Shown piece by piece: positions 38,265-47,213 of a DNA stretch of 64,000 nt. Numbering within the stretch: the stretch's first letter is position 1; the number at the start of each line of letters is the position of its first letter. A program made the translations under genes and the position numbers. The notes under the pieces are model-generated. The model saw nothing but the letters and a program-made list of their open reading frames with translations. It did not search any database and was not told the origin of the DNA. This stretch comes from an uncultured Paraglaciecola sp. (GTDB lineage: Bacteria > Pseudomonadota > Gammaproteobacteria > Enterobacterales > Alteromonadaceae): positions 1 through 64,000 of the forward strand of contig CANMKA010000004.1 in NCBI GenBank assembly GCA_947498355.1. The letters run 5' to 3'.

Positions 38265-38864
38265 TTATTTTAAGGGCTGCTTATTTCTGATTTTAGTTTC
38301 TGTCCCTTTGTATAACCTAACAATGTTTTGTCTGTGACGAAAAATAATCAACGCACTTAAAATGGCGACTGGCATGGCATAGTCGGGTCGGACTAACCAA
38401 GTGAACAAAGGTGCAAGGCTAAAAGTAATAATAGAGGCTAAAGACGAATAGCCCGAAAGTATTAATATTCCAGTCCAAGTGGCCAGCAGCAGCGAAAAGA
38501 TAATCAGGCCTAAGGGTAAAACTGCACCAAAAGCGGTAGCGACGGCTTTACCCCCTTTGAATTGAAAAAATATCGGATACATATGGCCTAAACAAGCCGT
38601 AATGGCCACAAATGCTAAGTAGATGGGAGGAAGCCCTAAATAGTGGCTAGTCCAGACGGGTAGTGTGCCTTTAATCACATCAAACAATAGCACCAGTACG
38701 GCTGGAAGCTTTCCGCCTAATCTAAACACATTGGTTGCTCCGGGGTTACCCGAACCTTGTGCCCTAGGATCCCCCAACTTAAATAACCGACAGACTAATA
38801 TTGCACTCGAAATCGAGCCTATTAAATAGGCCAATACGAACATCAAAATTGTCAGTGCTGTCAT
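38265..38864 (-). CDS. plsY: Acyl-phosphate:glycerol-3-phosphate acyltransferase
   Basis: First acylation of glycerol-3-phosphate in the inner membrane. 199 residues with five membrane segments and the conserved loops [30 protein letters not shown] and [14 protein letters not shown]. Convergent with tsaD and divergent from folB, a common arrangement in gammaproteobacteria. Confidence 0.95.
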   Translation of the reverse strand: MTALTILMFVLAYLIGSISSAILVCRLFKLGDPRAQGSGNPGATNVFRLGGKLPAVLVLLFDVIKGTLPVWTSHYLGLPPIYLAFVAITACLGHMYPIFFQFKGGKAVATAFGAVLPLGLIIFSLLLATWTGILILSGYSSLASIITFSLAPLFTWLVRPDYAMPVAILSALIIFRHRQNIVRLYKGTETKIRNKQPLK

Positions 38865-38983
38865 CTAGGCTGCTCTTAGTATAAGGTTACCCAAAGCGAT
38901 AACGACATTGTTAGGCGCAATCAGAATGGGTACAATTGACCCAGAATATAACAATCCCCCCAAAAAAACAGCACGGATCTTCA

Positions 38984-39343
38984 ATGGACAAAATATATAT
39001 CGAGGGGCTAGAAGTCTCATCCTTGATTGGCGTGTACGCATGGGAGCGTGAAAACAACCAGCGCTTATTGGTTGATTTAGCGCTTCAAGCTGACTTATCT
39101 CGTGCCGCGTTATCTGACAATGTAGAAGATACCCTGAATTACGCAGAGATCTCCGCTAAGGTGATTGCGGTTGCTGCCGACAGCCGTTTTAAATTAATTG
39201 AGGCCTTGGCCAGTCATATACTTAATACCGTGCTTGAGGCGTTTCCTGCCGTAAAAGTCGCTACAATTAAACTCAGTAAACCTGATATTTTAGCCAATGC
39301 GAATAACGTCGCGGTTGAATTTAGCAAAGGGCGAGATGTGTGA
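38984..39343 (+). CDS. folB: Dihydroneopterin aldolase
   Basis: From ATG 38984 (MDKIYIEGLEVSSLIGVYAWE) the product has 119 residues, the normal length; the frame extends to TTG 38936 without support. Conserved blocks are the Glu in GVYAWERE, DTLNYAEI, and IKLSKPDILANANNVAVEF. It supplies 6-hydroxymethyl-dihydropterin to FolK, whose gene overlaps its last 4 bases. Confidence 0.93.
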   Translation: MDKIYIEGLEVSSLIGVYAWERENNQRLLVDLALQADLSRAALSDNVEDTLNYAEISAKVIAVAADSRFKLIEALASHILNTVLEAFPAVKVATIKLSKPDILANANNVAVEFSKGRDV

Positions 39344-39855
39344 GTAGTTCGAGTTCGCATACTATTTATATCAGCGTAGGTAGCAATATCGACAGAGACA
39401 AGCATACTCGCGCCGGATTACACGCTATGTATCAGGCGTTTGGTGAGTTGCAATTGTCTTCGGTGTTCGAAAGTGAGTCAGTTGGTTTTGAAGGCGACAA
39501 TTTCTACAATTTAGTGGTAAAAGCCCATACAGATTTGAGCATAGAGCAAATCTGTAAAATCCTTAAGCAGATTGAACACGATAACAAACGTGAACGCCTT
39601 GTCGAAAAATTTGCTCCCCGCACCCTAGACCTCGACCTACTGATATACGACCAAGTCGTTACTCAGTTACCTATCGAGCTGCCAAGGGGAGAGATTTTGT
39701 ACAATGCTTTTGTATTATGGCCAATGGCCGAAATAGCCAGTGATGAGCTGCACCCCGTGGTTAACCAAACATACGGGCAACTGTGGCAGTGTTACGATAA
39801 ATCTCAACAATCTATATGGAAAATCCCCTTCACATGGAGCCCAGATCTTAAATGA
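39340..39855 (+). CDS. folK: 6-hydroxymethyl-7,8-dihydropterin pyrophosphokinase
   Basis: 171 residues starting with GTG 39340 inside the folB stop (GTGTGA). IYISVGSNIDRDKHTRAGL and EKFAPRTLDLDLLIYD are the substrate and Mg-ATP motifs. Next step of folate synthesis after FolB. Its last 4 bases overlap the uppP start (ATGA), so the three genes are translationally linked. Confidence 0.95.
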   Translation: MSSSSSHTIYISVGSNIDRDKHTRAGLHAMYQAFGELQLSSVFESESVGFEGDNFYNLVVKAHTDLSIEQICKILKQIEHDNKRERLVEKFAPRTLDLDLLIYDQVVTQLPIELPRGEILYNAFVLWPMAEIASDELHPVVNQTYGQLWQCYDKSQQSIWKIPFTWSPDLK

Positions 39856-40658
39856 CCTTATTCGAAATTATCATACTTGCCATAATTCAAGGCATCACAG
39901 AGTTTTTACCCATCTCAAGTTCAGGTCATCTGATCTTGCCTTCTGTCCTGTTAGGCTGGAAAAACCAAGGGCTAGCATTTGATGTAGCGGTGCATGTGGG
40001 CAGTTTATTGGCAGTGATCGTGTATTTTCGCACCGAGATTATTCGTATGATAATTGCTTGGACTACCAAAGGATTCAGCAAAAATCAAAACAGTGACAGC
40101 AAGCTAGCGTGGTGGATAATTCTGGCAACCCTACCTGCCGTAGTATTTGGCTATTTGTTCAAACCTTATATTGCCGAATATGCGCGTTCAGCTCTGGTCA
40201 TTGCTATTACCACAATCGGGTTTGGTTTATTGCTTTGGTATGCCGATAAGCGCGCCCCCTTAAATAAAGGCTTAGACCAAATCACTTGGAAATCCGCTTT
40301 AATCATTGGGTTTTCACAGGTGTTAGCCATGATCCCAGGTACGTCTCGTTCGGGTATCACTATGACAGCGGGATTGATCTTGGGTTTAGATCGCGAGAGC
40401 TGTGCGCGTTTTTCATTTTTATTGTCTATTCCAACCATACTCGGCGCAGGGTTACTGGTATCGTACGACTTGGTTCAGGCTAAAGAAGCCGTCGATTGGA
40501 TGGCAATGGGCTTAGGCATAGCGTTTTCATTTGTTAGTGCTTACGCGTGTATTTACTTGTTTTTAGCGTGGATCTCTCGACTAGGTATGACCCCGTTTGT
40601 GATCTACCGTTTAATCTTGGGTTTTATCTTGTTAGGTGTAGTCTTTTTAGGAAGTTAA
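39852..40658 (+). CDS. uppP: Undecaprenyl-diphosphatase
   Basis: Recycles undecaprenyl pyrophosphate to the lipid carrier used for peptidoglycan and exopolysaccharide. 268 residues, about eight membrane segments, with IIQGITEFLPISSSGHLIL and MIPGTSRSGITMTAGL, the two BacA signature loops. The carrier is also needed by the polysaccharide locus further along. Confidence 0.96.
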   Translation: MTLFEIIILAIIQGITEFLPISSSGHLILPSVLLGWKNQGLAFDVAVHVGSLLAVIVYFRTEIIRMIIAWTTKGFSKNQNSDSKLAWWIILATLPAVVFGYLFKPYIAEYARSALVIAITTIGFGLLLWYADKRAPLNKGLDQITWKSALIIGFSQVLAMIPGTSRSGITMTAGLILGLDRESCARFSFLLSIPTILGAGLLVSYDLVQAKEAVDWMAMGLGIAFSFVSAYACIYLFLAWISRLGMTPFVIYRLILGFILLGVVFLGS

Positions 40659-40661
40659 GTC

Positions 40662-41009
40662 ATGAGCGATACGATTTTTAGCAAAATTATTAGTAAAGAA
40701 ATTCCAGCAGAAATACTCTACGAAGACGAGCATGCACTGGCATTTAGTGACATTAGCCCTCAAGCACCGGTGCATTTTTTGGTTATCCCAAAAAAGCCGA
40801 TTGCTACCATAAATGATATTCAGCCAGAAGATACATCCCTAGTGGGACATCTTTATTGGGTCGCGGCACAAATTGCTAAACAAAAAGGGGTTGCCGAAGA
40901 CGGTTATCGAGCGGTAATGAACTGCAATGAATACGGCGGGCAAACTGTCTATCACATTCATTTACATATACTCGCTGGCAAACCTTTGGGTTGGCCTCCT
41001 TATCAATAG
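40662..41009 (+). CDS. HIT-family nucleotide hydrolase (HinT type)
   Basis: 115 residues: IFSKIISKEIPAEILYEDEHALAFSDISPQAPVHFLVIPKKPI and the active-site histidine triad in VYHIHLHILAGKPLGWPPY. The family hydrolyses AMP-lysine-like phosphoramidates. It follows uppP by 3 bases and ends at a terminator. Confidence 0.93.
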   Translation: MSDTIFSKIISKEIPAEILYEDEHALAFSDISPQAPVHFLVIPKKPIATINDIQPEDTSLVGHLYWVAAQIAKQKGVAEDGYRAVMNCNEYGGQTVYHIHLHILAGKPLGWPPYQ

Positions 41010-41037
41010 TGTGCAGTCTAACTAAACCTTAAATAAC

Positions 41038-41238
41038 CTAAGAGCGGTATAAGCACAGAAAACTAAAGCCGAGTGATGTTGATACTCGGCTTTTCGTTTT
41101 AACGGTATAAGCAATCAGGCCCGCCATCAAATTCACCATAAACGACACACAGAGTTGATGCTGTGTATATTCTCGTTCAAGTACCGAAAACACAGAGCAT
41201 AAGCCGAGCATGTAACAACTTATACAGATTAATGGCAT
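41038..41238 (-). pseudogene. Remnant of an IS982-type transposase C-terminus
   Basis: The minus frame contains LEREYTQHQLCVSFMVNLMAGLIAYTVK, which resembles the C-terminal end of IS982-family transposases (I-EH-RHRS-..-FMVNLIAGLIAYT in my recollection of the family). Only about 65 residues are left, with no DDE residues, so it is a dead fragment. The upstream part toward 41478 shows no further transposase. Confidence 0.5.
41065..41094 (+). terminator. Terminator after the HIT gene
   Basis: AAAGCCGAGT pairs with ACTCGGCTTT and is followed by T-rich sequence; located 56 bases after the HIT stop codon. Confidence 0.8.
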
Positions 41239-41477
41239 TAGAAGTCATGAGTGGCTGATTCATCACTGACCCCCTTTTTTAATAAAGCCGCATTATGGGG
41301 ACGTTCCTTTCCTATAAAATGATTAACCTTGTACAAAAGGGAAACAACCCGCTCCTAACCGTAAATGTGTGCCTCATACTTAGGTATAACTTCTCATGCG
41401 GAAAGTTGTACGTTTTTCATCCATACTCCTTAGTAATGAAACATTACTTACTTTTAAAACTTTAGGAATCGAATTAC
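41239..41477. other. Gap before the DUF3718-like gene
   Basis: No gene is visible. A T-run and inverted sequence near 41270-41285 may mark the end of the former insertion element. The last 20 bases hold the weak RBS (TTTAGGAATC) of the next gene. Confidence 0.3.
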
Positions 41478-41957
41478 ATGAAACTAACTATTATTGCTCT
41501 TGCCGCTACTGCTACTTTTGCCTCTGCGACAACGTTTGCTGCTAGCCCGCAGGTTGTCTTTAAGTCTGTTGTTGATAACCTTGAGTCACAGGTTTGTGTT
41601 GCGGCAGCCTCACAAGGGATTGGCGCAGCAAAGGCTTTGGTCGCTAAAAATGGATTAAACTTTGCTAATTTCACCAACAACGTGACGTGCAATGGCCGCT
41701 CTGTTATCTCGTTTTCAAAGCGTTACCAAGCGCAAGAGGCCACAGCTCAAGCGACCGCTGCACCTTCCTTAGTGAATTTAGTTGCCATTAACGATAGCGT
41801 GGAATCTAGAGTCTGTATTGATGCTTTGTCTATAGGCGAGCACAAAGCGAGAGTGAAGCACAATCTACTTGGTGATCCGATAACATGTAATAACAAGCCC
41901 ATTAAACGTTTTGTTCGTGACTTAGAAAAACGCAACGTGACCTTTACTGGTTTATAA
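41478..41957 (+). CDS. Secreted DUF3718-like protein with two repeats
   Basis: 159 residues with a signal peptide (LTIIALAATATFASATTFAAS). The mature part holds two related units: VVDNLESQVCVAAASQGIGAAKAL..NNVTCNGRSVISFSKRY and INDSVESRVCIDALSIGEHKARV..DPITCNNKPIKRFVRDL. Each has two Cys, likely one disulfide. This matches the DUF3718 pattern found in Alteromonadales and relatives; function unknown. Ends at a strong terminator, so it is monocistronic. Confidence 0.7.
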   Translation: MKLTIIALAATATFASATTFAASPQVVFKSVVDNLESQVCVAAASQGIGAAKALVAKNGLNFANFTNNVTCNGRSVISFSKRYQAQEATAQATAAPSLVNLVAINDSVESRVCIDALSIGEHKARVKHNLLGDPITCNNKPIKRFVRDLEKRNVTFTGL

Positions 41958-41980
41958 ATACCCTGCTAGAAAGTTTTCAG

Positions 41981-42014
41981 AAAGCCGGCAAGTTTGCAAC
42001 TCGCCGGCTTTTTT
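41981..42014 (+). terminator. Terminator after the DUF3718-like gene
   Basis: AAAGCCGGC pairs with GCCGGCTTT, extended by an inner AGTT/AACT pairing, and is followed by six T. Confidence 0.92.
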
Positions 42015-42024
42015 CATTCTAGCT

Positions 42025-42056
42025 GCTGTTGATCTTTGGTGTATGAATTGTGTTCA
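42025..42056. repeat. Dispersed 32-bp repeat, copy 1
   Basis: A 32-base sequence beginning GCTGTTGATCTTTGGTGTAT occurs here and again at 44457-44488 in the same orientation with two mismatches. The pair encloses the HDOD and rdgC genes. It looks like the end of an insertion element. Confidence 0.75.
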
Positions 42057-42523
42057 CCACTTGGTGAAGCAGTCCGAGACCTGTAAACCCTTTTACATCG
42101 CGCTGCAGGTCTAGCGGGCTAAGTGAAAAACCAGCAACAAAGAGTAAAAAGCGTATAGGGAGATCCTTTCAGGCCTACTATGTGTGACATCTCAATTACC
42201 TCTGTACTCACTCATTTTGGTACGCGTATTGAGCAACCCCAGCCCATTTGCACGTTATTGTTCAAATACCCCACAACTCCCAGCAAAAACATACAGCAAA
42301 GGCTAACAGACCCTAGTCAGATTATAAAAGTGTGCTAGGATTTAGATAACGCTAAATTGAATTTCATGTAACAAGCGAGCGTTGTAAAAAATAACAAAAC
42401 AAGCTTATTCATGCTAATTGTACTAAGTGGTTATGCTAATGCTGAGCGGCTTGACTCACTATTCAAAGCATAGTTCTGAGATGTCTAGTACAAGCGGGAT
42501 TTTTCAAAGGAACAGGTAATAAT
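42057..42523. other. Gap upstream of the HDOD gene
   Basis: About 470 bases with no convincing gene. One frame of 52 codons (42180-42338) lacks any family resemblance. The last part must contain the promoter of the HDOD gene, whose RBS is AAAGGAACAGG. Confidence 0.4.
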
Positions 42524-43360
42524 ATGGCTAGAGAAAATGCGCTTTTAACGATCTTGATAGAAAAAATAAACAGTGACACTTTGGTGTTACCAACCCTTCC
42601 CGCTGTTGCGCTCAAAGTTAGGCGGGCAGCAGATGACCCAGATATCAACTTAAACCAAATGGCCGATGTGATTGGTCACGACCCTTCTCTTAGTGCCCGT
42701 ATGATCAAAATATCTAACAGCGGCTACCTAGGGCGTAGCGTTAAAGTGACCTCAACTCAGCAAGCTATTACGCGTATTGGCTTGCGTCAAATCAAAAATA
42801 TTGCCACCGCTGTTGCTATGGAACAGTTGTTTGTTTCTAAAAACGACATAGTGAAAGGCTATATGGACGATATATGGGCCGAGACGGTTGATACTGTTGC
42901 ATGTTCACTCGCAGCATTACAAATACATATCAAGTTAACTAAAAACCGTGCGTTAACCTTAGAATCTATGATGCTAGCTGCCTTGATTCATAATATTGGC
43001 GTGTTGCCTGTGCTAACCGAAGCAGAAAGACACGCAGAGGTATTTGCTAACCCAACCTTTATTGACTCTGCGATTGAAAAATCATCAGGCAAAATTGGTG
43101 GAATTATCATGCAAGAGTGGGGCTTTGAGCCAGAGTTTATCGAAGTGGCCTCTAACTTTAACGATATGTCTGTCACCACAGAAAAGATCTCGTATCTAGA
43201 TATGGTGAGACTAGGTGCAGCTTTGTCGGGTAAACTCGATAAACAAAAAGACACAGTATTTGATGCATCTATTGAAAAAGGCATTGTCAGCGATTTATCT
43301 GAGTTATTAACCGACGAATTTGCTGAGCTACGAGATGCAGCTAAGCAAATGTTTAACTAA
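42524..43360 (+). CDS. HDOD domain protein
   Basis: 278 residues, mostly one HDOD domain: LPTLPAVALKVRRAADDPDINLNQMADVIGHDPSLSARMIKISNSGYLGRS, then ITRIGLRQIKNIATAVAME and LAALIHNIGVLP, where the HD pair of true phosphohydrolases reads HN. HDOD proteins are regulatory and lack hydrolase activity; many act in c-di-GMP or chemotaxis signalling. No EAL or GGDEF domain is attached. Stands alone between the 32-bp repeats. Confidence 0.88.
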   Translation: MARENALLTILIEKINSDTLVLPTLPAVALKVRRAADDPDINLNQMADVIGHDPSLSARMIKISNSGYLGRSVKVTSTQQAITRIGLRQIKNIATAVAMEQLFVSKNDIVKGYMDDIWAETVDTVACSLAALQIHIKLTKNRALTLESMMLAALIHNIGVLPVLTEAERHAEVFANPTFIDSAIEKSSGKIGGIIMQEWGFEPEFIEVASNFNDMSVTTEKISYLDMVRLGAALSGKLDKQKDTVFDASIEKGIVSDLSELLTDEFAELRDAAKQMFN

Positions 43361-43474
43361 TGCTAGACCTAGCGTATTACTTAACTATTGACCTAACCAT
43401 TGGTCTAACGAGAGTATAGGTCAGTCAATAAATGAGGTTTGCTTGAGTCCTTCAGGCAAACCTCAATATTCTTT

Positions 43475-44377
43475 TTAACCCTGCTCATCTAGAGCAAATA
43501 TTTCTCTTAGGCGCTGAGCAAATCTCACCACCTCACCCGACATCAAAGCGAAGTTAGCATCAAGTCTTGCTTCTTGCTGGTCTTTAGGAATGTCGTCATT
43601 TTGTTCTTTCACTACATCGGTGAACTTTATGCGTTTAATACTCAAGTCTTCTTGAATTAAAGCGCTAAAGGTTTCGGCCCACTCTACAGCAATCTTTTGT
43701 ACAGATTTACCCGCTTCTAAGTGATAAGCCATTTCTTCGCTGTAAAGGTCTTGGTTTTTACAACGGATAATGGCGCCGTCTTCTTCTAACGCCTTTAATT
43801 CAGCTTCTTCTAATATCACCATATCTTTAGGTGCAGAATCATCTTTAAGCCAAGCTGTAAGCTCATTTTGCACCGACTGGCGAGTAATAGGCAATACGGG
43901 TAACGAACCAATGGCTTTGCGCAGCATGGCTAAAAACGCTTCGGCTTTGCCATCGGCAGAGGCATCAACTACCACTAGCTTGTCTTTGGTTGAAATAAAG
44001 CCATGGGTAAAAGAGTTTTTGGTAAAGGCTTGGGGCAATAATCTGTGCTGAATTTCTTGCTTTAAATCCTGTTGTGCTTTTTTACCTACAGGAGAGCCGG
44101 TTTCTGCTTCAATTTGTGCCACTTTGTCGGCGAGTTCGGCGTTAACGACGGCAGCAGGTAATATGCGCTCTTGCTTTTTTAAGGTGATCCAAATTCTTCC
44201 GTCAGCACCATGCACTAAGTTTTTGCCGTTAGTAAAAGGTGCGGCCCAGCCCATAGACGCTAATTCTTGGCTACCGCATGGTCTAAACCGAAAAGCATTA
44301 AGTTGCTCTTCTAAATCTTGTTCAGCAATGTCTAGGTCTTGAGTGAGAGAGTAAAGTTTTAGGTTTTTAAACCACAT
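43475..44377 (-). CDS. rdgC: Recombination-associated protein RdgC
   Basis: 300 residues: MWFKNLKLYSLTQD, FRPCGSQELASMGWAAPF, HRLLPQAFTKNSFTHGFISTKDKLVVVDASADGKAEAFLAMLRKAIGSLPV. RdgC forms a ring on double-stranded DNA and limits RecA. Transcribed leftward by itself, with start ATG 44377. Confidence 0.95.
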   Translation of the reverse strand: MWFKNLKLYSLTQDLDIAEQDLEEQLNAFRFRPCGSQELASMGWAAPFTNGKNLVHGADGRIWITLKKQERILPAAVVNAELADKVAQIEAETGSPVGKKAQQDLKQEIQHRLLPQAFTKNSFTHGFISTKDKLVVVDASADGKAEAFLAMLRKAIGSLPVLPITRQSVQNELTAWLKDDSAPKDMVILEEAELKALEEDGAIIRCKNQDLYSEEMAYHLEAGKSVQKIAVEWAETFSALIQEDLSIKRIKFTDVVKEQNDDIPKDQQEARLDANFALMSGEVVRFAQRLREIFALDEQG

Positions 44378-44456
44378 AAAAAGGATCCGTTGTAAGCAAA
44401 AAGTAAATGAAAAATCAGCGCCAGAGACTAACAGTAATCGGGGAGAGTGACTAGGG

Positions 44457-44488
44457 GCTGTTGATCTTTGGTGTATGAGTTTTGTTCA
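44457..44488. repeat. Dispersed 32-bp repeat, copy 2
   Basis: Same orientation as copy 1 at 42025-42056, two mismatches near its 3' end. It is preceded by GGG, so the full element may be longer. It lies between the rdgC and histidine-kinase genes. Confidence 0.75.
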
Positions 44489-44524
44489 ACCTCATTATTG
44501 ATAGCGGGCGTGGCTATGCTACCG

Positions 44525-46246
44525 CTACAGAGGAATTGAAATATTGTAACTTAGCCCTTTGTCATCTGGACTAGAGACCTTAATGGTGCCATTAAGGGCT
44601 TGGGTGACTAGGTTATACATAATATGCGTACCTAAACCGCTCCCGCCTTTGCCACGTTTGGTCGTAAAAAAGGCATCAAAGTGTTGGTCTAAAGTATCTG
44701 AGTCTATGCCTTTGCCATCATCTGAGTATTGTATGAGCAGGCTGTTGTCTACTTGCTGTATGTTTATATTGATAGTGCCCTGAACAATATTTTCGAAGCC
44801 GTGGATCAAGGAGTTCATAATCATATTAGTGAATACTTGAGCTAATACACCGGGGGCGCATTGAATCACTATATTGTCGGGGCATTCAATATTAACGACA
44901 TGCTTGGTTTTCTTTAGGCTAGGGGTCAGCGACTGAATTACTTCACCTAAGTACTGACTTACGTTAATTTCGCGTACGGCTTCACTGGTTTGATCAACGG
45001 CCACCTGCTTAAAGCTAGAGATTAAGTCCGACGCTCGGTTGAGGTTAGTCGTTAATAAGTGCGTAGTTTGATTAGCATCATCAATAAAAGCCGACATAGC
45101 ACTGCCTGTTAAGGTTTTGTTTTCGTAGTGCTTGGCCAACTTATTTAAACGCTCTTCTAAAAAACTCGTGGCGGTAATGCTCACACCTAAAGGTGTATTC
45201 ACATCGTGAGCAATGCCCGCGACTAATCCACCCAAAGAGGCCATGCGTTCAGATTCAATTAACTGATCTTTCGCCATTTGAATGGTTTCCATCGACTCAG
45301 CCAGTTCATGGTTACGATGGCGCAGCTCGTCTTCGATAAATTGACGGTTTTCGTTTTCTTGGCGCAGCTCCCGTTGATTAATTAGCAACTCATCCTTTTG
45401 TTGCTCTAAATCCAGCATAATTTTGCTAAGGGTCGCGGTCTTTTTAGCCACTTCTTCTTCGAGAGATATATTTTGCTCATCTAGCTTTTGATTAGCGTCT
45501 CGCAATTCTTTTTGCGTATCAGAAAGTTTGCTTTGAAACTCCACCATTTCGTCGATTAGGCGGTTGTAAGAGGTCTCAAGCAGTTTTAACTCGTTATTGT
45601 CAGAAATACCTAAATCGAGTTTGGACGACTCTGGATCATCCAAATGAAAATCTGAAATTTGCTGGGTAAGCTCGTTGAGGGGGCTGGTTAACATTGAGCG
45701 GAACGCACTCATAAATAAAAATACCAAAAAACCGGTTTTAATGATGGCATTACCGATTAAAAAGAAAAGCCCGACTTCTATGCGACTAAACACCACATCG
45801 ACACTCGAATACAAGGTTACGTCGCCGACCAGAGACGTTCGGCCCGAAAATTCAAAGATTAACGGAAAGCTATAACCAAAGGTGCCACCGCTTAAATCTC
45901 GCACTAGGCCTTTAGTAATAGAGGTTTCTTCAATAGGCGTGGTTCTGCCTAGGTCAGCTACATAGCTCCCGTTTTCATCGCGAATTTGTACGCCTTCGAT
46001 TATAGGGAGTTCCATTAGGCCAGTCGCTATCGATTTAGCCTGGGGGGTGTTTAGCTCCCAAATAGCCCGAGTTAAGCTGGTGCTAAAAGTATTTTTTAAG
46101 GTTTCCAGTTCGCCTTGAATATGACTTTTGGCATTTAAATACTCGGTAAATATTTGACCTGCTGTAACCAATAAGGTTAATACAAAGTATACGGACAAGA
46201 CCCTTGCTAAAAGTTTTTTTGATAATCCCTCTCGAACGCCCGACAT
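44525..46246 (-). CDS. Membrane sensor histidine kinase, orphan
   Basis: 573 residues. A membrane segment near residues 13-34 and another near 170-190 bracket a periplasmic domain of about 130 residues. A HAMP-like stretch and a long coiled coil (residues about 230-320) lead to the phosphoacceptor GGLVAGIAHDVNTPLGVSI, then the ATP domain with NMIMNSLIHGFENI, DDGKGID and GKGGSGLGTHIMYNLV. There is no receiver domain and no adjacent response regulator except divergent phoB, which already has PhoR. Its signal is unknown. Confidence 0.88.
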   Translation of the reverse strand: MSGVREGLSKKLLARVLSVYFVLTLLVTAGQIFTEYLNAKSHIQGELETLKNTFSTSLTRAIWELNTPQAKSIATGLMELPIIEGVQIRDENGSYVADLGRTTPIEETSITKGLVRDLSGGTFGYSFPLIFEFSGRTSLVGDVTLYSSVDVVFSRIEVGLFFLIGNAIIKTGFLVFLFMSAFRSMLTSPLNELTQQISDFHLDDPESSKLDLGISDNNELKLLETSYNRLIDEMVEFQSKLSDTQKELRDANQKLDEQNISLEEEVAKKTATLSKIMLDLEQQKDELLINQRELRQENENRQFIEDELRHRNHELAESMETIQMAKDQLIESERMASLGGLVAGIAHDVNTPLGVSITATSFLEERLNKLAKHYENKTLTGSAMSAFIDDANQTTHLLTTNLNRASDLISSFKQVAVDQTSEAVREINVSQYLGEVIQSLTPSLKKTKHVVNIECPDNIVIQCAPGVLAQVFTNMIMNSLIHGFENIVQGTININIQQVDNSLLIQYSDDGKGIDSDTLDQHFDAFFTTKRGKGGSGLGTHIMYNLVTQALNGTIKVSSPDDKGLSYNISIPL

Positions 46247-46380
46247 AGAGTTGTATCTACCTCAAATATAGACAAATATTAGATGCTAAAAGAATATGCT
46301 GATTCTCGACATAGTACAAGACACAGGCTTTTAATTATGGATAAACCAATAACTTAGCGTTTATGAAAGTTAAATGATAA

Positions 46381-46398
46381 CTTTCATATTACTGTAAT
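46381..46398 (+). promoter_or_regulatory. Pho box upstream of phoB
   Basis: CTTTCATATTACTGTAAT agrees with the PhoB site (two 7-base CTGTCAT-type halves 11 bases apart: CTTTCAT and CTGTAAT). It is 60 bases before the phoB start, where PhoB is known to autoactivate. Confidence 0.6.
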
Positions 46399-46458
46399 AG
46401 TTAGCCTGAATAATCGTCGGGTTTTTAAAATCAAGGGTTTACCTCAAAGGTATCACAC

Positions 46459-47148
46459 ATGGCAAAACGCATTTTAATAGTAGAAGACGAAGCTCCAATT
46501 AGAGACATGCTCAAATTTGTCCTTGAGCAGTCGGGATTCGAAGCAATTGAAGCCGAAGATTTTCAAGTTGGCCTAGACCAAATTATCGAACCTTACCCAG
46601 ATTTGATCTTATTAGACTGGATGATGCCAGGTGGCTCAGGGATCCAGTTTGCTAAAAAGCTTAAGCAACAAGAATATGCCCGCGATATTCCAATTATTAT
46701 GCTCACGGCCAAAGGCGAAGAAGAAGATAAAATTCGCGGATTAGAGGCCGGTGCCGACGATTACGTAACCAAACCCTTTTCGCCAAAAGAGCTGATTGCA
46801 CGGGTAAAAGCGGTAATTCGACGGGTTGCGCCTACCTCGAGTGAAGATGCTATCGAATTCAAGGGCCTGAAGTTAGATCCAGTCTCCCACCGAGTCACCT
46901 CAAATGACCAGCCTATCGACATGGGACCGACCGAATTTAAATTACTGCACTTCTTTATGACCCATGCCGAGCGTGTGTATAGCCGCGAGCAATTGTTAGA
47001 CAACGTTTGGGGCACTAATGTTTATGTCGAAGATCGCACTGTTGATGTGCATATTAGGCGCTTACGTAAAGCCCTCTCGGTATTTTCCCACGAAGACATG
47101 ATCCAAACCGTTCGCGGCGCTGGTTACCGTTATTCAACTAAAACCTAG
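46459..47148 (+). CDS. phoB: Phosphate regulon response regulator PhoB
   Basis: 229 residues. The receiver domain has [12 protein letters not shown], the phosphoacceptor in [13 protein letters not shown], and [15 protein letters not shown] winged-helix OmpR-type DNA-binding domain follows ([30 protein letters not shown] ... [12 protein letters not shown]). It activates phosphate-starvation genes. phoR follows 65 bases later. The two secreted phosphatases at 15-17 kb could be targets, although no clear Pho box was seen there. Confidence 0.96.
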   Translation: MAKRILIVEDEAPIRDMLKFVLEQSGFEAIEAEDFQVGLDQIIEPYPDLILLDWMMPGGSGIQFAKKLKQQEYARDIPIIMLTAKGEEEDKIRGLEAGADDYVTKPFSPKELIARVKAVIRRVAPTSSEDAIEFKGLKLDPVSHRVTSNDQPIDMGPTEFKLLHFFMTHAERVYSREQLLDNVWGTNVYVEDRTVDVHIRRLRKALSVFSHEDMIQTVRGAGYRYSTKT

Positions 47149-47213
47149 TTAACCAGGATTCTGGTTAGCTACACACGCCAATTGTAAACGCCATCTAAAG
47201 GACGCAGTTTTAT

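Noticed and set aside
42180..42338. 52-codon frame upstream of the HDOD gene
   Set aside because: No recognisable motif, poor RBS and composition like non-coding DNA.
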